Source of the DNA: GCA-2401155 sp045047085
GTDB lineage: Bacteria > Pseudomonadota > Alphaproteobacteria > Rhizobiales > Rhizobiaceae
Reading direction: 5' to 3'
NCBI GenBank assembly: GCA_045047085.1
Contig: JASFYT010000041.1
Span: 1 to 64,000 of the forward strand
Length of the DNA: 64,000 nucleotides
Below are positions 1-8,541 of this stretch, one piece after another. Numbering within the stretch: position 1 is the stretch's first letter; each line of letters starts with the position of its first letter. The notes under the pieces are model-generated. The model was not told the origin of the DNA. It searched no databases and saw only the letters and a list, made by a program, of their open reading frames with translations. Position numbers and translations under genes: made by a program.

Positions 1-207
1 AATGTTCTCCAAGCCATTGCTTTATCTGGTGGATTAGGACCGTTTGCTGCAAAAAAACGAATTCAAATTCGCCGCCGCATTCGAGGTGAAGATGTGTATT
101 ATTCTTTCAACTATAGAGCAGTTGAGAAGGGTGACGAACTTGATGACAATATTTATCTGCGTGATGGTGATGTAATTGTGGTTCCTGAAAGGCGTCTGTT
201 TGAATGA
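1..207 (+). CDS. Polysaccharide export protein (Wza/OPX family), C-terminal fragment
   Basis: The window opens inside this gene; only the last 68 codons are present, in frame from base 1 to a TGA at 205-207. The fragment has the pattern of the last SLBB/soluble ligand-binding beta-grasp domain of outer-membrane polysaccharide export proteins: an ALSGGLG segment near the start and a C-terminal LRDGDVIVVPE motif. Such proteins form the outer-membrane exit channel for exopolysaccharide. Its stop overlaps the next start (ATGA at 204-207), so the two are probably translationally coupled. Family assignment is fairly safe; the subtype (exosortase-associated) is inferred from the neighbours. Confidence 0.8.
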   Translation, partial: NVLQAIALSGGLGPFAAKKRIQIRRRIRGEDVYYSFNYRAVEKGDELDDNIYLRDGDVIVVPERRLFE

Positions 208-1394
208 AGCTGACAAAAAAGAGCGGTTTCCGCTTTGCTTTGGTTCAGCTTTCCATAATAGGCATTGCCGCCACTACAATTAATTCGAATATTTTGATAA
301 CTCAGGCTTTTGCGTCCGGGTGGTCTCTTAATGCCAGTATTTCAGAACGCATGGAGGCGGATGATAACATCCGTTCGGTGGAGACTGGTGCACGCAATGC
401 GTATGGTTCTACGACAAGCCTCGGGACGAATTTGGCATGGACAGGGCGGCGGCGGGCTTTTGTCTTTGATTCGAATTTTGGTATCAAAAAGTTTTTCGGG
501 CCGGGAAGTACGGATGATCTGGATACATCCAATTATTCGCATGCCGTCGATTTTTCCATCAAAGGAAAATCAACGAATGTAGGATTTTTCGCCTCTTTTA
601 GTTCACAAGATGCGACGACAAGCGAGCTAGAAGAAACAGGCTTTTTTACACAGTTTGACAATAACCGTTTAACTCAATCATATGGTGTGAGTATAAATCA
701 CCAAATAAATAGCCGTTTAAAGATGGATTGGTCAGGTAAGTATAAAACTGTCGATTTTTCGACAAGCAGTATTTCCCTAACGCCTTTTACCGATATTGAC
801 TTGACAGGCACATTTACTCAACAATTGAACAAACGTTCTGATTTCGTGCTTTCGTTTGGCACCGGCTATTATGCTGCCGATGATTTGGTCGAGACAACGA
901 CTTACTCATATCGCCTGACAGGTCAGTTGATGACGAAACTAACCGACAAACTCAGCGCACGTATCAAGGCGGGGCTGGTCGCAATTGATAATTCCACGAA
1001 AGCAGGGCTATCATCCCCAGCATCTTCGAATTTTTCATTGGGCGATCTTTATGATATTAGTTTGGATTATCAACTAAAAACTACGAAGTTTTCTCTATCT
1101 GCTTCAACTAACGTTTCGCCAACTGCTACCGACGGATTGTCAAGGAAAACCAGTGTTGGTCTCAACATCAATCATCAAATAAACCATCATTCGAGTATCA
1201 ATTTTTCTGCGAGTTCAAGTCGTAATTCATCGGGGACCGCATTGTCTATTGCGCCAACTTACTCTTATCAATTTACTAAGGATTGGAGTGGAAACCTTGG
1301 ATACATATATAGGCAGCAAGATAGTGGTAATTCGACAACAAGGTCCAACAAGGTATTTTTGTCGTTTAAGAGAAAGCTCTCGCTGTTGCCATAA
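204..1394 (+). CDS. Outer-membrane beta-barrel protein of the exopolysaccharide locus
   Basis: A 396-residue protein with an N-terminal hydrophobic stretch (about residues 12-37, ending QAFASG) that reads as a signal peptide. The rest is made of alternating short amphipathic strands rich in Ser, Thr, Asn and aromatics (for example TSLGTNLAWTG and LSFGTGYYAADD), typical of a transmembrane beta-barrel. The last residues (VFLSFKRKLSLLP) do not end in the usual C-terminal aromatic, so the terminus is slightly atypical. It overlaps the export gene by four bases. In exosortase-linked loci a beta-barrel protein (the TIGR03016 type) commonly sits beside the export gene; I infer a similar role in polysaccharide secretion or anchoring, without direct proof. 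Confidence 0.7.
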   Translation: MKLTKKSGFRFALVQLSIIGIAATTINSNILITQAFASGWSLNASISERMEADDNIRSVETGARNAYGSTTSLGTNLAWTGRRRAFVFDSNFGIKKFFGPGSTDDLDTSNYSHAVDFSIKGKSTNVGFFASFSSQDATTSELEETGFFTQFDNNRLTQSYGVSINHQINSRLKMDWSGKYKTVDFSTSSISLTPFTDIDLTGTFTQQLNKRSDFVLSFGTGYYAADDLVETTTYSYRLTGQLMTKLTDKLSARIKAGLVAIDNSTKAGLSSPASSNFSLGDLYDISLDYQLKTTKFSLSASTNVSPTATDGLSRKTSVGLNINHQINHHSSINFSASSSRNSSGTALSIAPTYSYQFTKDWSGNLGYIYRQQDSGNSTTRSNKVFLSFKRKLSLLP

Positions 1395-1654
1395 CAGCAG
1401 GAAGATGCCTGTTGTATCTCCACACCAACTTCGATATCAGGATAACAAGTCGATGCTTTTGCAAGTTATATGTCTTAACCTGTTATACTAACTATGATAT
1501 CCATTTGGGCTGTAATATGTTTCCATATAGCGATATGGTGAGCATGTTTCATACTCCTTTCACAATTTGCATTAATGAGGCATGATGGGATAAGTATGTC
1601 GGGGCACCGTGTAAAGTTGTTGATGGACAATTCAACAGCGTTTGGCTGAGTTAT

Positions 1655-3109
1655 ATGAATATTTCTCCTCTGGGTTTTAAAACCCCAAAACAAAAATTGC
1701 TATTTGGTCGCTTTCCATTTTCTGCAACTATGGTTCAGGGCATGGCCTTTTTTCTGGACAGTCTTTTTCTACTGTTGTCCGGTGCCGTGTCTTATCTTTT
1801 GATTGTAGGATTTTCATCAGAGAAATTTGATGAATATCTGTTTGCGGTATTGTTCCTTTGGGTTTCAAATTTTATGCTGTTCCACTACGGAGAATTCTAT
1901 TCCTTCGAAACCATTATGGAACCCCTGCACTTTTTTGATAGATTTTTCCTTGCCTATGTCAGTTCCTTCATGATGTTTCTGGCAATTGCATTCACACTAA
2001 AGGTATCAGCCAGCTATTCCCGTATCTGGATGTATTCATTTGTGATCGGTGGCGGGGTATGCATTTTTACCGTGCGAATATGCTTGTCTCTTTTTGTAAA
2101 AAAACTATCGGGCATTGGACTGCTTGTACGCAATGCAGTTATTGTTGGCGATGGGGAACAGGGGCAACGTACTATGCGCTTCATAGAGAATTCTGGCCCA
2201 GGATTCTTGTCGGTGCTGGGTGCTTTCAATGCGAAACAAAATGGTATTGATGATCCAGAAACCGGATTTCAAACGATGGGTGGTCTAGATAACCTCACAG
2301 AATTTATTCGTGGGAATGATGTAGACGACGTTATTGTGGCTTTGCCGTGGAATGCTGAAAAGCGAATATCGGATGTGGTCGAACACCTTCGTGAACTGCC
2401 GGTAAATATATATCTCGCGTCAGACCTTGCCGGATTTAGTATTGCATACCGACCTCCCCCAAGCCATTACAGCAACCTCCCGATGGTTGAAATCATCGAT
2501 AAACCAATTTCAGACTGGAGCATTTTTGTTAAACTTGGTGTGGATCTCATACTGACAATTCTTGCCTTGATTTTATTATCACCATTGATGTTGCTGACGG
2601 CGATTGCAGTTAAACTGGATAGCCCTGGTCCGGTATTGTTTCACCAGAAACGAATGGGATTCAACAATAAGGAATTCAGTATCTATAAATTTCGCTCAAT
2701 GTCACATACAGAATTGGATCAGTCGACGACCATACAGGCAACGCGTGATGATATGAGGGTGACACGAGTAGGCAAATATATTCGGCGAACTAGTCTGGAT
2801 GAATTACCGCAACTGTTCAACGTACTGAACAGAACCATGTCACTGGTCGGCCCGCGCCCCCATGCCATTGATCACAACGAAATCTATTCAAAACAGATTC
2901 ATGGTTATTTTTCCAGACACCGCGTAAAGCCTGGTATCACCGGCTGGGCGCAAGTGAATGGGTTGCGTGGAGAAACCAAAGTACTTGGGCAAATGGAAGC
3001 ACGTGTTGAACATGACATATATTATGCAGATAATTGGTCTCTAATGTTCGATCTAAAAATTTTGGTGATGACAGTCTACGTGGTTTTATTTTCTAAAGAC
3101 GTATATTAG
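1655..3109 (+). CDS. Undecaprenyl-phosphate sugar phosphotransferase, WcaJ-like (polyisoprenyl initiating transferase)
   Basis: A 484-residue membrane enzyme that would transfer a sugar-1-phosphate from a UDP-sugar to undecaprenyl phosphate, starting the repeat unit. Four or five N-terminal membrane segments (about residues 22-160) are followed by a nucleotide-binding-like domain (GDGEQGQRTMRFI) and a C-terminal bacterial sugar transferase domain after a further membrane hairpin (about 287-313). Catalytic hallmarks are visible: YKFRSM, the TSLDELPQLFNVL stretch with the Asp-Glu pair, MSLVGPRPHA and KPGITGWAQVNGLRGET. Length fits the WcaJ/ExoY long family (about 460-500). It stands alone between a plus-strand export pair and a convergent minus-strand operon. 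A second enzyme of this class is at 53043-54218. Confidence 0.9.
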   Translation: MNISPLGFKTPKQKLLFGRFPFSATMVQGMAFFLDSLFLLLSGAVSYLLIVGFSSEKFDEYLFAVLFLWVSNFMLFHYGEFYSFETIMEPLHFFDRFFLAYVSSFMMFLAIAFTLKVSASYSRIWMYSFVIGGGVCIFTVRICLSLFVKKLSGIGLLVRNAVIVGDGEQGQRTMRFIENSGPGFLSVLGAFNAKQNGIDDPETGFQTMGGLDNLTEFIRGNDVDDVIVALPWNAEKRISDVVEHLRELPVNIYLASDLAGFSIAYRPPPSHYSNLPMVEIIDKPISDWSIFVKLGVDLILTILALILLSPLMLLTAIAVKLDSPGPVLFHQKRMGFNNKEFSIYKFRSMSHTELDQSTTIQATRDDMRVTRVGKYIRRTSLDELPQLFNVLNRTMSLVGPRPHAIDHNEIYSKQIHGYFSRHRVKPGITGWAQVNGLRGETKVLGQMEARVEHDIYYADNWSLMFDLKILVMTVYVVLFSKDVY

Positions 3110-3239
3110 AATGGACGATCGGCCGATGGGCCATATCCTTCCCTTCCGGTATTTAATAAAAATATTGCACTAAATTAACAACGCCAATCTATGTAACACA
3201 GCCTTAGGACAGCTACGCAATATTTGAACATGAGTAACC

Positions 3240-3986
3240 TCACTGGAATGCAAAATACCCCATAGCGTGCTTGACTGGCAGAACCTTTACACCTGATTGG
3301 GCAACCAGTTCAACTACTTGCGTGAATTCGTCTAAAGTACAACCAAAATTACCTGGATTTGAAGTCACGTCGTGAGTGTAGAATATCAACCACCCCTTTT
3401 TTCTCTGCGCCTCTTGTAAGAGAGCCCTATTTTTACTCATTAAAAAAGATGCCGAATAAATGGAATTTGCGCGTAGATTGAGCAAATCACAATTGCCGTA
3501 ATTGACACCACCACTAATGCCGCGAGCAACTCTGAAGTGCTTGCTGACAATATTTCTCGAAGCAAACGAGATTTTTCCAAATGGGAAAGCGAATGAGGAA
3601 GGAATAATGCCCGTCAGGCCTTTGATAGCCTGACTGCTTGCCTTTAAATCGTCCTCCAGAGCACCTGCAAGGACAGACTGGCAATCCAGATGAGCGAATG
3701 TGTGGCATCCAATTTCGTGACCTGAATCGAATGTATCCCTGACATTTTCCTGGGTGCAAATCGCCATACCATCACTAGTCGTACCCATTAGGTTTGATGC
3801 AACATAGTAAGTTGCGTTCATTCCGTATTTTTCCAATACCGCACCGGCATTATTAAATGCAGATACTGGAAAATCATCGAATGAAAAGCTTACAACCGCT
3901 TCATTACCTTTTATGAACTGCTTATGCTTTGGAACAATTTTTACCAGTTTTCGTTCGACTCTACTGATCAGATCTAGCGCTGACAT
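3240..3986 (-). CDS. Polysaccharide deacetylase family protein
   Basis: NodB-homology carbohydrate esterase, probably removing N- or O-acetyl groups from the exopolysaccharide. Visible motifs are SFSFDDFP (metal-binding Asp-Asp motif 1) early in the protein and GCHTFAHLDC (H-x3-H metal motif 2), then FAFPFG and FYTHDV near the C terminus. There is no signal peptide, so it may act in the cytoplasm or be exported another way. I chose the ATG at 3986 (MSALDL) because GGAG lies seven bases upstream; a TTG at 4001 is possible. The start lies inside the 3' end of the FkbH-like gene (26-base overlap), so the two are co-translated. Exosortase loci often carry a deacetylase. Confidence 0.85.
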   Translation of the reverse strand: MSALDLISRVERKLVKIVPKHKQFIKGNEAVVSFSFDDFPVSAFNNAGAVLEKYGMNATYYVASNLMGTTSDGMAICTQENVRDTFDSGHEIGCHTFAHLDCQSVLAGALEDDLKASSQAIKGLTGIIPSSFAFPFGKISFASRNIVSKHFRVARGISGGVNYGNCDLLNLRANSIYSASFLMSKNRALLQEAQRKKGWLIFYTHDVTSNPGNFGCTLDEFTQVVELVAQSGVKVLPVKHAMGYFAFQ

Positions 3987-5808
3987 GATGAAGCTCCACA
4001 ATATCGTTGTTCAAAGGCATTGAATTTTCTGATCGATACAATATTTGCACGCCATCTGTTTCTGATTTTACCACAAATCCAAGTTCTCCAAAAACTTCAG
4101 CTGGCTTGATGTTCTTGGCTGTGGGCTTAAAGGAGATATTTAAATCGGGCCCTATCCGAGAAACAAAATCAGTTAAAACCGCCTTGTCCACGAACTTAGA
4201 TTGAATCCGGCAGCTAAACATCAAATCATCGATTACCTGACTTCTCGTATTCAAAACCGCCAATCCCACAATTCCGTAATCACCAAATCTATCGTTACAA
4301 CGTATGATAGTAGCTTCTATATCATTGTTTGTTAGAAAGCCCTGAAGCTGGGACATGGAATAACGAGTGCCAGAAAAATTCATCTGATTTGTTCGCTGAG
4401 CAAGCTCATATGCGCGCCGGATAGTGTTCTTGGAAAGATGCTCCAGCTTTACCACAATTTTGCAATCCCTGAGGAAACTCTCGTAGTCCGCTGAATCCTG
4501 TTTTTCAAAGTTCTCTTCCCTGACAATTTGATCCTGATACATTTCGCGTCGTTTCGAGCTTTCACTACTGACCTCAATGTCAAAAGCTGGATTATTCCGC
4601 CACACCTCTATATCGGCGACATCAAAGGTTCTTACTTGCGGATGCCGACTGGAAACCTCTTCGCGCTCAAATGGTTGGTCGTCGATGAAGATCAAGGTAT
4701 CCATTCCAATATTCAGAGACTGCTGGATATTGGATATCGCCTGACTTTTTGGGCCCCAACTGACCTGAGGATATAGAAACAATTCCTCAAGCCCCAATTG
4801 CTTTAGAAATGGCAGAGCATCGTCGGGATTGTTTTTGCTGGCAACTGAATTGAGAATACCCATTTTATCAAACTCGTAGATCAGCTTGATGACGTTCTGA
4901 TCAACCTGAAGATTTTCGACACCATCCTCGATCAGTACACCCTTCCAAAGGGTATTATCCAAATCCCAGATGACACATTTTGCCTTTTTCAATTTGTGCG
5001 ATTTGGCCCACGAAGTATCACCCACAGCAGGTGACGCATTATCTACTGATTTGAATTTCACGAAGTCCATAACACCAAACAACAACCGAACGGGTTCATT
5101 TTCACCGATTGGATCGATTGAACAACGGTAAGGAGCATCCAAATTTATCATATTACTGATTTGTTCAGTTTCAATCTTAATCGTATTATACCCGGGGGTA
5201 AGAATTAGCTGTTTTTGGAAAAATCTTTGAGCATTCTGTGTGTTTCGCAGTATGAGGTTAATTGATATATCTTCACTGCCCGGATTTCCAATCTCAAGAA
5301 AGAGTGCATCGGATGAATAAACATGTTCAGAACCAAATTTCGTACTTAACCGGTTCTTCAGACCATATATTTTTTGCTTGAGAATACGTTTTGAACCGTA
5401 TGAAACAGGTAGATGCGGCAATACTGGCGCGATGACCCTATCGATTTTTTCATAGAGCCCCCCCTTGCCCGCAGTCAACAATTTTGATGCACCTACGGCC
5501 TCCAACTTACCCCAGTTTTTAAAAACTATGTCCAAAACTGTTGTTGAAGAATTGTCCCGAAGGACGCGAATCCCACCCTCAAACCGGTTGCATTTCATAT
5601 CTGCCCGGGGCGTATAAAATGAGCAACTTGTGAAACAATTTGGCATGACGCACTCGCTGCAGTGCTCAGCCCAATTCATATGACTGCGATAACGGACTAC
5701 TTTTCGTTGATCGCAGAATTGCTCCAACAGCCTCTCTACCCCTTCCCTATTTGAATAATTATTCCAGTAAATTTCACGCTCAAACAAGATATTACTTTCA
5801 GATTGCAA
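3961..5808 (-). CDS. FkbH-like HAD-IIIC family protein with N-terminal cysteine cluster
   Basis: A 615-residue protein. Residues 280-400 form a HAD phosphatase-like domain: IWDLDNTLWKG at 280-290 (nucleophile Asp282) and FIDDQPFERE. A C-terminal acyltransferase-like (GNAT-type) part follows, with NQMNFSGTRYS and GDYGIVGL. FkbH relatives load glyceryl or other acyl groups onto carrier proteins or sugars. The N terminus carries five clustered cysteines (C50, C53, C58, C62, C73) before a beta-rich region (about 165-250), which is not part of the classic FkbH core and might bind metal. The TTG start at 5808 is supported by a nearby GGAA; the exact start is not certain. It overlaps the deacetylase gene. 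Substrate unknown; polysaccharide decoration is inferred. Confidence 0.8.
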   Translation of the reverse strand: MQSESNILFEREIYWNNYSNREGVERLLEQFCDQRKVVRYRSHMNWAEHCSECVMPNCFTSCSFYTPRADMKCNRFEGGIRVLRDNSSTTVLDIVFKNWGKLEAVGASKLLTAGKGGLYEKIDRVIAPVLPHLPVSYGSKRILKQKIYGLKNRLSTKFGSEHVYSSDALFLEIGNPGSEDISINLILRNTQNAQRFFQKQLILTPGYNTIKIETEQISNMINLDAPYRCSIDPIGENEPVRLLFGVMDFVKFKSVDNASPAVGDTSWAKSHKLKKAKCVIWDLDNTLWKGVLIEDGVENLQVDQNVIKLIYEFDKMGILNSVASKNNPDDALPFLKQLGLEELFLYPQVSWGPKSQAISNIQQSLNIGMDTLIFIDDQPFEREEVSSRHPQVRTFDVADIEVWRNNPAFDIEVSSESSKRREMYQDQIVREENFEKQDSADYESFLRDCKIVVKLEHLSKNTIRRAYELAQRTNQMNFSGTRYSMSQLQGFLTNNDIEATIIRCNDRFGDYGIVGLAVLNTRSQVIDDLMFSCRIQSKFVDKAVLTDFVSRIGPDLNISFKPTAKNIKPAEVFGELGFVVKSETDGVQILYRSENSMPLNNDIVELHHVSARSDQ

Positions 5809-5876
5809 TATTCCGGAAATTGAAATTTGCTATTTCCGAACTTTAAATTTCGAATTATGCGAAATCCGCAGAACTA

Positions 5877-6704
5877 CTAATCATCATAATGATAACCAGC
5901 CTGTGCCTTATCTGCTGATTTATTGAGCACATGGCCAATCAAATTTGTTCTAGTAGCAAATTGTTCGTCACACAAATTCACCTCACCATACCTACTGTCA
6001 CCCTCACCAATCACGATGAGGCCGCAATCGACATATGGCAAAAAGCCGATTGCATCATCACTGGACAACGTTGGAGGTAGATCATAAATGATGATATCCG
6101 GTGATAATACGTCATTGATCTTTTCAGTAAGGTCCCTACCCCGTTGGTTTATCATTAATTCAGAAGACACTTTCTCCGAATACACGTTTGGTATTGCAAT
6201 CAAATTATCAGCGATTTGTATCATGCAATGTTGTATTTCCACACGGCCTGTCAAATACTGTCCAATTGATATTTCAACGGGAATACCAAGTGTTTTTGCA
6301 ATTGCCGGCCTGCGCAAATCTAGATCAACCACAACAACTTTACACTGCTTTTGTCGGGCAAGGCTAAATGCCAGATTGAGCGCTACTGTTGTCTTTCCCG
6401 CTCCGGGATTCGGAGAAGAAATTGCAATACTCTTCCACCCATTTTCCATCATTATTTGATAGACAGTAGTTCGTAATATATTGAATGCAACGTGGCTTTG
6501 GTCCCGCATTTCATAAGAAACAATTCTATTCTTTTCTAACTGACCACAGTCAAGCTCTACATGAGGCAGGTTCAAAGCCCCATGTTCGCTTTGCCCGTAA
6601 GATGGCTCCTGGCTCCGTTTAAACGGTGATGCGGCATCCATATCTCTTGTGGCTGTTCGTTGCGACGACTTCGCTTTATTCAGGGCGTCTTTAATTTGTT
6701 CCAA
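5877..6704 (-). CDS. Exopolysaccharide tyrosine autokinase (CpsD/BY-kinase, exosortase-locus type)
   Basis: A 275-residue cytoplasmic P-loop kinase. The Walker A motif is SPNPGAGKTTVALNLA, Walker A' is VVVVDLDLRRP and Walker B is IIIYDLPP, the signature of bacterial tyrosine kinases that partner Wzz-type co-polymerases. The C-terminal tail is short (GYHYDD), with only two tyrosines rather than the long tyrosine cluster of Wzc. TTG start at 6704, with GAGG seven bases upstream. It lies directly downstream of the chain-length gene, the usual split kinase/co-polymerase pair; phosphorylation would regulate chain length and export. Exosortase association is inferred from context. Confidence 0.85.
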   Translation of the reverse strand: MEQIKDALNKAKSSQRTATRDMDAASPFKRSQEPSYGQSEHGALNLPHVELDCGQLEKNRIVSYEMRDQSHVAFNILRTTVYQIMMENGWKSIAISSPNPGAGKTTVALNLAFSLARQKQCKVVVVDLDLRRPAIAKTLGIPVEISIGQYLTGRVEIQHCMIQIADNLIAIPNVYSEKVSSELMINQRGRDLTEKINDVLSPDIIIYDLPPTLSSDDAIGFLPYVDCGLIVIGEGDSRYGEVNLCDEQFATRTNLIGHVLNKSADKAQAGYHYDD

Positions 6705-6773
6705 TATTTAGCCTCAATTACATTTGTGACATTTACCTGTTATCAAAAAAGCACGATACGTGTCGTTAATTTA

Positions 6774-8387
6774 CTAAAGTCCAAAAATTTGGGTAAGCCC
6801 CAACCCGTCCATAATTCTCTCGGCAACCAGATCAAGCGGCAGATAGAAAATTTGAATTGCAGCAAGTGCCCCCACTACTAGTGCCACAAACACAATTAAT
6901 AAACTCACCGACTTAGCGGCATTCAAACGTCTTTCGGTTGCCGTAGCAATGTATGGGATTGTCGAGATAGGTTCAATTTCAAGCTTTCTTCTTAACCCGG
7001 CACTACCCCTGACGATCTGACTCATCATCTCCAAAAGTATCACAATACCTATTCCAGAACCAATGCTTCCAAACAAACCTGCTAAAACGATTGCCGGGCG
7101 ATTTGGTTTGGTTGGTTGATCAGGCGCCGTTGCCTGCTCAATAACCTCAAATCGCTCTGCCTGACGCCCATCCTCCAATGTTTTACCAATTGCGGCTGCA
7201 TTTGCGTTTTCTTTAGCCTGAGTAAGCTGTTTTCTCAGGTTTTCATGTTCCCGCAACAATACATTAAGCGCGACATCTACTTTTGCAGTCTGTTTTATTG
7301 AACCACTGATTGAATCCACGCGTTCTTTCAATATTAGTTTCTGGCCATCTAATAGAGTTATCTGTCGGTCAATCGTTCTTATCTGGTTGGCTGTTTGTGG
7401 ATCAACCAATTGGTTTGTTGCCAGTTCGTCATCACTAATATTCTGCGGCGTATCTTCTTGTGGTGTCTCGGGGGCTTTTGATAGGCTTTCCAATGCTGAT
7501 ATTTGAGTACTTATCCTTTTTATATTTGGATGCTGGTTTGAATACAGACCTTCTAATCTAGCCAATTGTGTGCGCAACTTTGTTAATTCAGCTAGAGCAG
7601 AATTTGGGTTGATAACCACACCTTTGAGACTTTCCCGGGCACGCGATATAAGAACCTTTCTCTCCTCGGTAAGAATACCAAGATTTCTGTCCATACCAAG
7701 AATTTCACTTTGTAATTCTGCCTGCAAGTTGCGGCGAAACGCCAGACTTTCAGGAAGCGCATCAGAATTTTCATTTTTATAGTTCACAATGCGGGTTTCA
7801 AGCTGAGCCAAATCGCGTTGAAAAATCTGTTGTTGCTCCTCGAAAAAATCAAAAGTTTCCGTCGCTCGGCTTCTTCTAGCCTGGATATTCTGTTCCAGGA
7901 TCAGCTCCACAAATTTATTGGCTACCCGCGCTGCAACCACCGGGTTTGTATAATTGAATGAAACTGTAAATGCGATTGTCTGTACTTGTCCACGTTGTGC
8001 ATATTTTGATACACCACCTATTTCCAGCTGCTCAATTTGAGCTGCGTGACGCATTTCATCAACAATCTCGGATGGCGATACTTTTCCTGAACCTATTGAA
8101 AAAAGCTTAAACTCACGCGCAATGTCCAACAAATTGTTCCGCGTCGTCAACCTTTGCTTGATTACCTGCACTCGCTCAACGGCGTTTGCCGTAATTGTAG
8201 TGCGGGCAAGCTCATTTGGGATTTGTTGGGACTCGACCAAAATCGTAGCTTGAGACAAATATTCTCTAGGCAAAAGATAGGCAATGACACATACAACTGA
8301 AAAAACACTCATCATCACAAACAAAAAAACAATGTAGCGACGCTTAAGAATGTTCAGGTAGGTGCCTAGGTTAAAGTCTTGATCCAT
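6774..8387 (-). CDS. Polysaccharide chain-length determinant (Wzz/PCP family, exosortase-locus type)
   Basis: Inner-membrane co-polymerase protein controlling polymer length. An N-terminal membrane segment (within IVFLFVMMSVFSVVCVIAYLL) follows a short cytoplasmic head. A long periplasmic region rich in coiled coil follows (ETFDFFEEQQQIFQRDLAQLE and similar), then a Pro-rich PDQPTKPNRPAI motif just before a second membrane segment, and a third near the C terminus. The Pro-rich motif and the large coiled coil are typical of PCP-2-like proteins. I prefer the ATG at 8387 (MDQDFNLG) because family members begin this way; longer versions up to 8438 are possible. It precedes the tyrosine kinase gene on the same strand. 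Confidence 0.85.
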   Translation of the reverse strand: MDQDFNLGTYLNILKRRYIVFLFVMMSVFSVVCVIAYLLPREYLSQATILVESQQIPNELARTTITANAVERVQVIKQRLTTRNNLLDIAREFKLFSIGSGKVSPSEIVDEMRHAAQIEQLEIGGVSKYAQRGQVQTIAFTVSFNYTNPVVAARVANKFVELILEQNIQARRSRATETFDFFEEQQQIFQRDLAQLETRIVNYKNENSDALPESLAFRRNLQAELQSEILGMDRNLGILTEERKVLISRARESLKGVVINPNSALAELTKLRTQLARLEGLYSNQHPNIKRISTQISALESLSKAPETPQEDTPQNISDDELATNQLVDPQTANQIRTIDRQITLLDGQKLILKERVDSISGSIKQTAKVDVALNVLLREHENLRKQLTQAKENANAAAIGKTLEDGRQAERFEVIEQATAPDQPTKPNRPAIVLAGLFGSIGSGIGIVILLEMMSQIVRGSAGLRRKLEIEPISTIPYIATATERRLNAAKSVSLLIVFVALVVGALAAIQIFYLPLDLVAERIMDGLGLTQIFGL

Positions 8388-8541
8388 TGAGTTATAACAA
8401 CTTATGTTTGAGAGAAAACTCAGACGCATCCCAGCCAATTAATGAGACATCCACAACTATGCGTAAAATCTGATACGTCAACTCAGTTGGTTGGTCTAGT
8501 AAAACCCATATTAGTTAAGTTTTGTTTTCAGTCGTCGCTTA

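Noticed and set aside
1392..1412. Hairpin after the beta-barrel gene (ACAGCAGG with CCTGTTGT)
   Set aside because: Only a near-perfect stem with no T run, so not called as a terminator.
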